Notes under the pieces: model-generated
Told to the model about the DNA's origin: nothing
The model's input: the letters and a program-made list of their open reading frames with translations, nothing else
Databases searched by the model: none
Made by a program: the position numbers and the translations under genes
Assembly: GCA_002719475.1 (NCBI GenBank)
Contig: PBHQ01000003.1
Span: 23,507-36,143 of the forward strand
From: Methanobacteriota archaeon
GTDB taxonomy: Archaea; Thermoplasmatota; Poseidoniia; Poseidoniales; Poseidoniaceae
Direction of reading: 5' to 3'
Length of the DNA stretch: 12,637 nt
Shown here: positions 7,276 to 12,637 of the stretch, piece by piece
Position numbering within the stretch: position 1 is the stretch's first letter
How the letters are laid out: each line of letters starts with the position of its first letter

Positions 7276-9144
7276 ATGCCGGTCCACCATCCCCCTTCAG
7301 ATGACCCCATAGGGCCGTACAATCGTCTATCTCATACCCAATCTGCAATGCTGGCAAACTGTCCGAGGCAGTGGTTTCACCGCTATCGTCAGGGGCTTAG
7401 AGGAGAGTCTCCGCCTATTCTAGCAATGGGTAGAGCGGTGGAGGCAGCACTTTGCAGGACTTTCAGGGATTCGCCAGTTCTGGTGCCATCTGATGTTCAG
7501 TCTGAATGGATGGATAGTCCATTGCAGGAATTCGAGGCATCATGGGCAGGAGGCAATCTAGATCCCGTTCAGCGTCCAAGCCGTTCCAAAGAGGGATGGC
7601 GTGGCCCTGAAGTAGAGCCCCTTCCCAAAGCGATGTGGCCACTTAACCGCAATGAGTTACATGTTTGGGCAAGTGAACGTTTGGACATTCATTTTCAACG
7701 CTGCTGGCGCGAAGCAGGAGAGGAGTGGGCGAAGGATTCCAATCGTACGGGAGACTTTGAGGAATATACCAAGACCGATTTTGAGCGGGCTAGAAATATG
7801 GCATTCAATGGATTGAACATGCATATCGATGAAGTTGAGAATTGCATTGAGGAATTAGACGAGGTATCACTTACACAATGGAGGTCTGGAGCCAATCGTC
7901 CTGAATGGCCTGCACCAGATGGTTTCCCATATGTCTGGAGAGATTCATACCCATGCGCCAAGGAAGAAGGCAGAATCTCATGGGTAGAAGCGTGGGAGAT
8001 TACTCGGCCATGGTTCGTGGACCCGGATGCTGATGACTTCTCTCTAACCTGTATACACAGAGATAATTGGTTTCAGGGAGAATACGACTTGATTTACCGA
8101 TGGAATGGTATCAGGATAGTTGACATCAAGGCAAGCGTGGGGGCTGGAGATCGATCTGGTGATTATGTTAAGCAGATGCGGACTTATGCATGGTTATGGT
8201 GGGATATGCATGAAAACAAGTCACCCGATGGATTAGAGATATGGTACCTCGGTGCCAATTCTCGCAAAACTGTCGCGGTTCCTTCAGATGAAGAATTATC
8301 AGATATCGGAAAAGGTTTGCACGAGGATTGGTTGAACGCTCAAGAGGATGATGCCATTGCTGAAGATTTTCCTGCAGAGCCTGCTGCCTATCGCCAATTC
8401 TCGGCTGGAGGAGTTCCAATGGATGAAGACCTACATCCTTTGACCAGGTGCACGCATTGTGATTATGAGTTGATATGTCCGCGTTCTGGCCCCATTTCTT
8501 TGCCAAGTGCAGAAGGTGGTTTTACGGCAATTGAAGACATCGATCCACGACTTGTAGCCTGGGGTCACGCATATCGATTGACAGAGGAGTTACAGTTCCC
8601 ATTCGACGCTGGAATACGAAAGAGAGAGTTTACTCTGCATATGGAAGAAGGACAGGTAAATGTTGTTCTTGATGACGCGGTTAAAATGCCAGAATGGCAG
8701 GAGGGTATGGGGCTAAGATTGTTCAATGCAACAGGGGGTTCTGTCAAGAAAGGAATGAATTGGATGAAGCGATTGAAGTTAGGTAAAGAAGGTCTTATTC
8801 AGGCTGCAGATGAAAGGAGAGAGGGAGATTGTCTGATGTCTGAAATCAAGCCGATGGAAGTTTCAGTCGTTGGCCTTGTATTCTCCTTCGACCATCGAGA
8901 AAGGATGCGTTCAGACGGTAGCACTTCTCGCAAGTGGGGTGCAAGGTTAGTGGATTCAACAGGAGTTATCCCTGTGGAAGCATGGGATGATAAAATCCAT
9001 TCTATGTTGTTAGACAATGCCACAAATCGCGGAGAAGTAGTACAGGCACGAGATTTCCAAGTCATGGTCAACGCAGGTGGGAAAGTGGTGTTGCGCGCTA
9101 AGAAGAATCGCTCAGGTTCTTCGAGATTGATTTCATCCTCCTGA
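7276..9144 (+). CDS. RecB/Cas4/AddB-like PD-(D/E)XK nuclease with Fe-S site and C-terminal OB-like domain
   Basis: The 622-residue protein starts with the RecB-family signature SHTQSAMLANCPRQW. The nuclease core follows: GEYDLIYRWNGIRIVDIKAS gives D271 and D283-I-K285, and Q300-MRT-Y304 is the QxxxY motif of this family. C29 together with C392-x2-C395-x5-C401 reproduces the four-cysteine 4Fe-4S arrangement of Cas4, AddB and Dna2. The motif-I histidine of relatives is Glu56 here (G52-R-A-V-E56). Residues ~520-615 (VSVVGLVFSFDH, GARLVDSTGVIPVEAWDD, VVQARDFQVMV) read as an OB fold, as in RPA-type single-strand binding domains. A role in processing DNA ends during repair or replication is inferred. 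I chose the ATG at 7276; the frame extends to a TTG at 7192, but the extra 28 residues are hydrophobic and unlike the family. No cas gene or CRISPR array is nearby. The last 12 bases overlap the convergent SAMP-like gene. Confidence 0.85.
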   Translation: MPVHHPPSDDPIGPYNRLSHTQSAMLANCPRQWFHRYRQGLRGESPPILAMGRAVEAALCRTFRDSPVLVPSDVQSEWMDSPLQEFEASWAGGNLDPVQRPSRSKEGWRGPEVEPLPKAMWPLNRNELHVWASERLDIHFQRCWREAGEEWAKDSNRTGDFEEYTKTDFERARNMAFNGLNMHIDEVENCIEELDEVSLTQWRSGANRPEWPAPDGFPYVWRDSYPCAKEEGRISWVEAWEITRPWFVDPDADDFSLTCIHRDNWFQGEYDLIYRWNGIRIVDIKASVGAGDRSGDYVKQMRTYAWLWWDMHENKSPDGLEIWYLGANSRKTVAVPSDEELSDIGKGLHEDWLNAQEDDAIAEDFPAEPAAYRQFSAGGVPMDEDLHPLTRCTHCDYELICPRSGPISLPSAEGGFTAIEDIDPRLVAWGHAYRLTEELQFPFDAGIRKREFTLHMEEGQVNVVLDDAVKMPEWQEGMGLRLFNATGGSVKKGMNWMKRLKLGKEGLIQAADERREGDCLMSEIKPMEVSVVGLVFSFDHRERMRSDGSTSRKWGARLVDSTGVIPVEAWDDKIHSMLLDNATNRGEVVQARDFQVMVNAGGKVVLRAKKNRSGSSRLISSS

Positions 9145-9333
9145 TGAGACAATGATCAATTCTAATTCGATGTCATCTGTGATTTGTGCATTGTGTGGAA
9201 TCACTGAATCCTGATGTATGACCAATACCGTAGAGGGGGTAATTTCCATCTTTTGTAGGACTTCTGAGACGGAGGTTGCCTCTGAGAATTCCAGCGAGGT
9301 TATCTCGCCTCCGTTCAATACGCTGACCAGCAT
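9133..9333 (-). CDS. SAMP/Urm1/MoaD-like small ubiquitin-fold sulfur carrier
   Basis: This encodes 66 residues starting MLVSVLNGGEITSLEF and ending ELIIVSSGG. The size, the beta-grasp pattern (two N-terminal strands, a helix around TSVSEVLQKMEI, then VLVIHQDSVIPHNAQI and a final strand) and the C-terminal Gly-Gly are hallmarks of MoaD/ThiS/Urm1 proteins. It most resembles the haloarchaeal SAMP2 type as I remember it, which is also about 66 residues and ends in Lys-Gly-Gly. Such proteins are adenylated at the terminal glycine by an E1-like UbaA enzyme and then deliver sulfur for tRNA thiolation or are conjugated to lysines. No E1-like gene is in this window. The frame continues 48 codons upstream to 9477, but that extension is antisense to the tRNA-Ser gene, so the ATG at 9331-9333 is the credible start. 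The 3' end overlaps the nuclease gene by 12 bases. Confidence 0.8.
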   Translation of the reverse strand: MLVSVLNGGEITSLEFSEATSVSEVLQKMEITPSTVLVIHQDSVIPHNAQITDDIELELIIVSSGG

Positions 9334-9388
9334 GTATCGGCCTATTGCATCACTCTTATGACTGCCTCGCTTCAGCCGCTGCCTACAA

Positions 9389-9471
9389 GCCGAGATCGCA
9401 TAGCCCGGTATTGCGGTGGATTCGAAATCCACTGTCCCCTGGACGCGGGAGTTCGAATCTCCCTCTCGGCG
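9389..9471 (+). tRNA. tRNA-Ser (anticodon CGA)
   Basis: The full cloverleaf can be drawn. The acceptor stem GCCGAGA (9389-9395) pairs with TCTCGGC (9464-9470), and the discriminator base is G9471. The D arm is GCA...TGC with the TAGCCCGGT loop. The anticodon stem GTGGA/TCCAC encloses the loop TTCGAAA, with CGA at 9423-9425. A long variable arm contains GTCC/GGAC, as expected for a type II serine tRNA. The T arm is GGGAG-TTCGAAT-CTCCC (9447-9463). It reads UCG serine codons. CCA is not encoded (the 3' flank is CTCCA), so it must be added by nucleotidyltransferase. No intron is present. Confidence 0.96.
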
Positions 9472-9489
9472 CTCCAATTCTACACCCTG

Positions 9490-9495
9490 TTTTTT
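9490..9495 (+). terminator. Oligo-T tract after tRNA-Ser
   Basis: A run of six T residues lies about 19 bases after the tRNA. Archaeal RNA polymerase commonly terminates at short U-tracts without a hairpin, so this is a plausible end point for the tRNA transcript. The assignment rests on position and composition only. Confidence 0.35.
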
Positions 9496-9563
9496 ACACC
9501 ATTTTCTGTGATAATTTTATCTTACAGAATTGTATCATCTGCTCTTGAAATCGTTTGTTCACT

Positions 9564-9577
9564 GGTTAACCTTATTG
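9564..9577 (+). promoter_or_regulatory. Possible promoter/operator of the transporter gene (GGTTAACC palindrome)
   Basis: A perfect 8-base palindrome, GGTTAACC, at 9564-9571 runs into CTTATTG and lies 29-36 bases before the transporter ATG. That is where the BRE/TATA element of a leaderless archaeal transcript would be. DtxR/MntR-family metal regulators bind palindromes rich in GGTTA/TAACC, so metal-dependent repression is conceivable, but a site this short occurs by chance and no regulator is encoded nearby. Confidence 0.25.
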
Positions 9578-9599
9578 GTGCTGGGCTTGACCCGAAATT

Positions 9600-10790
9600 A
9601 TGGCTGGGGCTCATGATGTCTTTGAAATCGTGGTCACAAGTATGAGAGATGCCTTCCTCGCCGTGACAGTTTTTGTTGCAGCAATGGTACTACTATTCAG
9701 TTGGTTGCAGTATGCGACCAGTGGTCGTTTTGTCGAATATATTCGAGAGAAGAAGAAATTACAGCCCGTCATTGGTGCGTTGATGGGTTTGACGCCAGGC
9801 TGTGGTGGTGCCATTGTCATGATGCCAATGTATGCGCGAGGCTATGTGACTTACGGCACAGTTGTGGCCACATTAATCGCCACACTGGGAGATTCAGCCT
9901 TCGTATTGATTGGGGCTGCAGTAACAGATTCTAGCTTCATTGCACCCTTGTTTGCCGTTCACGCCATCTCATTCTTTGTCGGCGTCACTTGGGGCTATTT
10001 GATCGACATGGCGGGGATAACTCCTCGTACCCCCCTTGGTCGTATTGGCCCTACTATCTCGCAAGAAGAACCCCAAGCCGCACCCGAGGGCGAATCACCA
10101 CTAGATGATCTTTCACGTGAAGTTCCCGAGGGGATTGGATACAAGATTTTACATCAAGGCTATTTTTTATGGTGGATAATTACCTTATTTGGCCTGATTT
10201 TTGCTATTCTATTATTGGTGTGGTCAGGCCAAGACCCGGATTACAGTCTGGAACTCTCTTACAACCCATTAACACTTGATGGTTTTATCACATGGGTCGG
10301 TCTCATTGGAACAACCTCTTCTGTGATTCTCTATGTGGCTCAGAAGAATTGGTTTGCTGATGACACGGAGGCAACCATAGGTGACAAATTGCATTCAAGG
10401 CGTGAGACCATGGTGCATGCTGCAAGTGAAACTGCATTCGTTACATTTTGGGTGATGATTGCTTACTTGGCGTTTGAATTCATGTTGCTATTCAGTGGAC
10501 TTTCCGAACAAGATATGGCCAATTATGGAGACGGGATGATTGCTGTCACGGTTGCAGCCATGATTGGGGTGATTCCAGGTTGTGGACCACAAATCATTGC
10601 TATTACTGCATATACGAAGGACATGATTTCATTCCCAGCATTGACTGCTAATGCCATCAGTCAGGACGGAGATGCTTTGTTTCCATTGTTGGTTCGTCAC
10701 AAAGCTGCTAGTCTTTGGGCAACAGTTCACACCACGATCCCGGCAATTATTGCAGGAATCGTATTGTTTGTCGCTGGTGTAAATTTCTGA
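9600..10790 (+). CDS. Putative manganese transporter / heavy-metal exporter (ArsP_2 type)
   Basis: This is a 396-residue polytopic membrane protein with about ten hydrophobic segments. The two halves carry matching signatures: LTPGCGG (residues 64-70) followed by LGDSAFVL (96-103), and IPGCGPQ (325-331) followed by DGDALFPLL (356-364). This is the pseudo-symmetric pattern of permeases related to the ArsP/ArsB-like 'putative 10TM heavy-metal exporter' family, which databases usually name putative manganese transporter. The paired PGCG motifs probably form the re-entrant substrate site. A charged cytoplasmic-type loop (~150-178, rich in Glu, Pro and Ser) separates the halves. The ATG at 9600-9602 is the first in frame that leaves the N-terminal helix intact; no Shine-Dalgarno sequence is visible, which fits a leaderless message. 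The substrate is known only by family; the direction of transport is uncertain. Confidence 0.8.
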   Translation: MAGAHDVFEIVVTSMRDAFLAVTVFVAAMVLLFSWLQYATSGRFVEYIREKKKLQPVIGALMGLTPGCGGAIVMMPMYARGYVTYGTVVATLIATLGDSAFVLIGAAVTDSSFIAPLFAVHAISFFVGVTWGYLIDMAGITPRTPLGRIGPTISQEEPQAAPEGESPLDDLSREVPEGIGYKILHQGYFLWWIITLFGLIFAILLLVWSGQDPDYSLELSYNPLTLDGFITWVGLIGTTSSVILYVAQKNWFADDTEATIGDKLHSRRETMVHAASETAFVTFWVMIAYLAFEFMLLFSGLSEQDMANYGDGMIAVTVAAMIGVIPGCGPQIIAITAYTKDMISFPALTANAISQDGDALFPLLVRHKAASLWATVHTTIPAIIAGIVLFVAGVNF

Positions 10791-10984
10791 GCAGAGGGTG
10801 GCGATGCAACTGGTCCACGCAAAGCCCATTCAAACAACAACTGTATTCGCAAGGGTATTGTGAAAACCCTTCCAATCCATCCAATTCAATCGGCCCGTTA
10901 ATTTAGTGATATTCAAATTGCATGATTTAATATGACCAGTATTCATAGTTCTTAATTAATTGATAGATTTTGGATGTCGATAGA
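10791..10984. other. Intergenic region with no gene seen; leaderless-type promoter near its right end
   Basis: No convincing coding frame or RNA is seen in these 194 bases. A small hairpin, AAGGGT (10851-10856) with ACCCTT (10866-10871), has no following T-tract. The right half is very AT-rich. TTAATTAATT at about 10952-10961 lies 24-33 bases before the ATG at 10985, the expected place for a TATA box of a leaderless archaeal transcript. Confidence 0.35.
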
Positions 10985-11326
10985 ATGTCAATATTCATCA
11001 GCGATGAAGCGAAACAGAAATTCCAGAGTTTTTGGTTTGGATTAGCAACTCCAATTCTTATTGGAGGGGGATGCTCTCTTTTTTCATTGGGTGTTTTATC
11101 GACTCACGATGGCCCTGTGAGTGAATTCTCCTATGTTGAGTATTTTTTTGCAGTGTTTTGGATACTGGGGCATCTCGTTCTTTGGCCATTGTCAGCATGG
11201 TGGTTGTTTCGGCGGGCAAAAAAACTTGAAAATTTACATTTAAAAAGGGGATCTCTGATATCCATGAGTGTGGCCTTTTTTTGGGTAACTTCCACTATTC
11301 TGTTAGGATTAACCCTACACTTTTGA
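10985..11326 (+). CDS. Small membrane protein of unknown function, three predicted helices
   Basis: I do not recognise this family. The 113-residue product has a short polar N-terminus (MSIFISDEAKQKFQ) and three hydrophobic stretches: around WFGLATPILIGGGCSLFSLG, then YFFAVFWILGHLVLWPLSAW, and finally SMSVAFFWVTSTILLGLTL. A basic loop (FRRAKKLENLHLKRG) lies before the last helix. The frame opens at a TTG at 10970, but the ATG at 10985 is preferred because a TATA-like box lies at the right distance for it. The gene is followed after 11 bases by a second small membrane-protein gene with a good ribosome binding site, so the two form an operon. Both are clearly AT-richer than the transporter gene. 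Confidence 0.65.
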   Translation: MSIFISDEAKQKFQSFWFGLATPILIGGGCSLFSLGVLSTHDGPVSEFSYVEYFFAVFWILGHLVLWPLSAWWLFRRAKKLENLHLKRGSLISMSVAFFWVTSTILLGLTLHF

Positions 11327-11337
11327 GAGGTGCATAA
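11327..11337 (+). promoter_or_regulatory. Shine-Dalgarno sequence before the zinc-ribbon membrane protein
   Basis: The stretch GAGAGGTG, which begins inside the upstream stop codon, stands about 6 bases before the ATG at 11338. It matches the anti-Shine-Dalgarno end of 16S rRNA and supports both this start codon and translation as the second gene of an operon. Confidence 0.55.
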
Positions 11338-11817
11338 ATGTCATCTGAGATTCCTGAACTTGAAAAGGAGAAAGCAGTAGAAATATGTCATTCTTGTGGT
11401 GAACGTCTACGAGCTTCTTCGACTTATCCTAGAACTGCGCTTTGTCCTACTTGTGATCAAAAGTTCCTAGTTGAGGCCTCTATTAGGGGAGCAAATAATG
11501 AAGACCATTTAAGAAAAAAAATTTACATACGCCAAGGTTCTTTTTGGCTTGGTTTAGTTATTCCTGTAATACCATCAATCATAATGATGTTTTTTGTTTT
11601 AATGACGGGTGATGTAAATGTTTTATTTTATTGGATGTGTTCTCTTTGCCTTTGGCCTATTATTGGATTTGTTATAGGTATGAGTGTAGTTTTTGTTGAA
11701 AGTTTCCGTGCTGGGGGGAGAGTTTCTGCGATAATAGGTTTGATCGTTGCTGTTTTAGTTTGGTTATGGGTCTTTAGTTGGCTTCCTGATGCTCTTCGTA
11801 GAAGTCATTCCCGATAA
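11338..11817 (+). CDS. Zinc-ribbon membrane protein of unknown function
   Basis: The 159-residue protein begins with a soluble zinc-ribbon: C17-H-S-C20 and C36-P-T-C39, two CxxC knuckles about 15 residues apart, in a 'CHSCGERLR...LCPTCDQKF' arrangement. Three hydrophobic segments follow (SFWLGLVIPVIPSIIMMFFV; LFYWMCSLCLWPIIGFVIGM; VSAIIGLIVAVLVWLWVFSW) with a basic C-terminus, RRSHSR. Such ribbon-plus-membrane architectures are common in uncharacterised archaeal proteins; the ribbon probably binds Zn2+ and makes protein contacts in the cytoplasm (inference). The start is fixed by the upstream GAGAGGTG. It is the last gene of the small operon and converges on the acyltransferase gene 66 bases away. 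The coding sequence is AT-rich (25-35% GC in three 60-base lines I counted). Confidence 0.72.
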   Translation: MSSEIPELEKEKAVEICHSCGERLRASSTYPRTALCPTCDQKFLVEASIRGANNEDHLRKKIYIRQGSFWLGLVIPVIPSIIMMFFVLMTGDVNVLFYWMCSLCLWPIIGFVIGMSVVFVESFRAGGRVSAIIGLIVAVLVWLWVFSWLPDALRRSHSR

Positions 11818-11883
11818 TGAAAAAATGACTCCGGGAATCCTTGACACTGGTATTTGGATGGGTTTGGGATACAAGAATCCGTG

Positions 11884-12637
11884 TTATTGCGCGATTACAC
11901 CTGCTCCGATAAGCCACAGCAACAACATGAGAATCATCCCCACGGCGAGGGCGTTAAAGACCAACGAAAACACGATGCGAATACCCCTCTCCTCGGTTCT
12001 GTTGTAAGGAAACAGTTTGTTGACTTCTTCCTTTCCACCCTTGATGCCGAACAAGGGTCGGAAAAGAGATGCTCGTCTGGCGATTTCAAAGCAAATCATT
12101 ACTCCCGCAAAGACGACTATGGTTCCGATGACCATCGATATGTAATATCCCAACCCGATCAAAGAGAAAAAGACAATCGGGAGGAACGTTAAATGCATGT
12201 GGACGATGTAAGTGGGATAGACCGCCTCGTTAAAGTAGGCAAGCCATTTACTTGGTTTGTTGATGAGTTTGGACGCCCAAGTGAATATCATGAGACACCA
12301 GAACCATGCATGGAAGGATTGAATCAACGCAGCGATGACAGACTCAAGGGCATAGGCACGATAACCTTGGTTCACCCATCCTCCTTGGTAAATATGCGGT
12401 GTTTCGAACATTTCGCCACTTATGAACCAAATTAGAGCTAAGATGGGTGTGATGACGGTAACGGGGATTCGAATACGGTCGAGGGCAGGAAAGTAGTCCT
12501 CCTTAGCTGCAATCATCAAGTATCCAAACAGGAAGTAGAGCATGTAACGTGGAAACTCCCACCACATCCCCACTTCTCCAAATCCCCACGGCTTGAACAA
12601 AATATTGCTGAGTGCTAGAAAGAAGGGCGGTAACAGA
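11884..12637 (-). CDS. Acyltransferase-3 family membrane protein, C-terminal part (N-terminus beyond window)
   Basis: The frame is open to the right edge, so the visible 250 residues are the C-terminal two thirds of a protein that is normally 350-400 residues long. The segment shows repeated membrane helices and the family hallmark YPTYIVHMH (encoded around 12193-12219), equivalent to the YPxYLLH motif in the last helices of OafA/NodX/MdoC-type acyltransferases. These move acyl groups, often acetyl or succinyl, onto sugars or glycans in or outside the membrane. The N-terminal helix with the usual catalytic histidine lies outside the window. After the point where the family normally ends (RPLFG) there is a charged linker (KEEVNKLFPYNRTEERG) and one further strong hydrophobic helix up to the TAA stop at 11884-11886. 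A TTG at 12598-12600 is not needed as a start because the frame continues upstream. Confidence 0.8.
   Translation of the reverse strand, partial: LLPPFFLALSNILFKPWGFGEVGMWWEFPRYMLYFLFGYLMIAAKEDYFPALDRIRIPVTVITPILALIWFISGEMFETPHIYQGGWVNQGYRAYALESVIAALIQSFHAWFWCLMIFTWASKLINKPSKWLAYFNEAVYPTYIVHMHLTFLPIVFFSLIGLGYYISMVIGTIVVFAGVMICFEIARRASLFRPLFGIKGGKEEVNKLFPYNRTEERGIRIVFSLVFNALAVGMILMLLLWLIGAGVIAQ

Noticed and set aside
7276..9144. Calling the nuclease Cas4
   Set aside because: No CRISPR repeats, cas1 or cas2 are visible, and the protein is three times longer than Cas4, with an added C-terminal OB-like domain.
9334..9477. 48-codon N-terminal extension of the SAMP-like gene
   Set aside because: It is antisense to the tRNA-Ser gene; the remaining 66 residues match the family length exactly.
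10851..10871. Hairpin AAGGGT/ACCCTT as a terminator
   Set aside because: The stem is short, the loop is nine bases and no T-tract follows.
10970..10984. TTG start for the 113-residue membrane protein
   Set aside because: An in-frame ATG five codons later has better promoter spacing.

Overview
The window most likely comes from an archaeon, with a marine Thermoplasmatota/Poseidoniales-type (Marine Group II) genome as the best guess. Supporting this are a 66-residue SAMP/Urm1-like sulfur carrier ending in Gly-Gly, a tRNA-Ser without an encoded CCA end, AT-rich boxes about 26 bases before several start codons (as for leaderless archaeal transcripts), and dense coding of moderate GC. The phylum is an inference and would need marker genes to confirm.

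Left part (1-7096, minus strand): a two-gene transcription unit. The upstream gene encodes a 523-residue protein with CBS (Bateman) repeats and an acidic, proline-rich tail. Its stop codon overlaps the start of a giant gene by four bases (ATGA). The giant gene stays open for 1842 codons and runs off the left edge. Its product joins a FAM3/ILEI (PANDER-like) domain, an 'RFVL/RSR' beta-rich segment, several LamG/concanavalin-like jellyroll domains, and a beta/gamma-crystallin domain with two canonical Ca2+-binding motifs held between two coiled coils. No signal peptide is visible. This pair is the most unusual content of the window.

Middle part (7097-9600): a divergent AT-rich intergenic region leads to a 622-residue RecB/Cas4/AddB-type PD-(D/E)XK nuclease with a four-cysteine Fe-S site and a C-terminal OB-like domain. 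Its 3' end overlaps, tail to tail, a small ubiquitin-like protein gene on the minus strand. A tRNA-Ser(CGA) gene follows on the plus strand.

Right part (9600-12637): a membrane transporter of the 'putative manganese transporter'/ArsP_2 type, with two pseudo-symmetric PGCG motifs; two small, clearly AT-richer membrane-protein genes of unknown role that form an operon, the second carrying a zinc ribbon; and, converging from the right edge, the C-terminal two thirds of an acyltransferase-3 family membrane protein. No CRISPR array, insertion sequence, rRNA or phage gene was seen. No gene-free stretch exceeds 300 bases.
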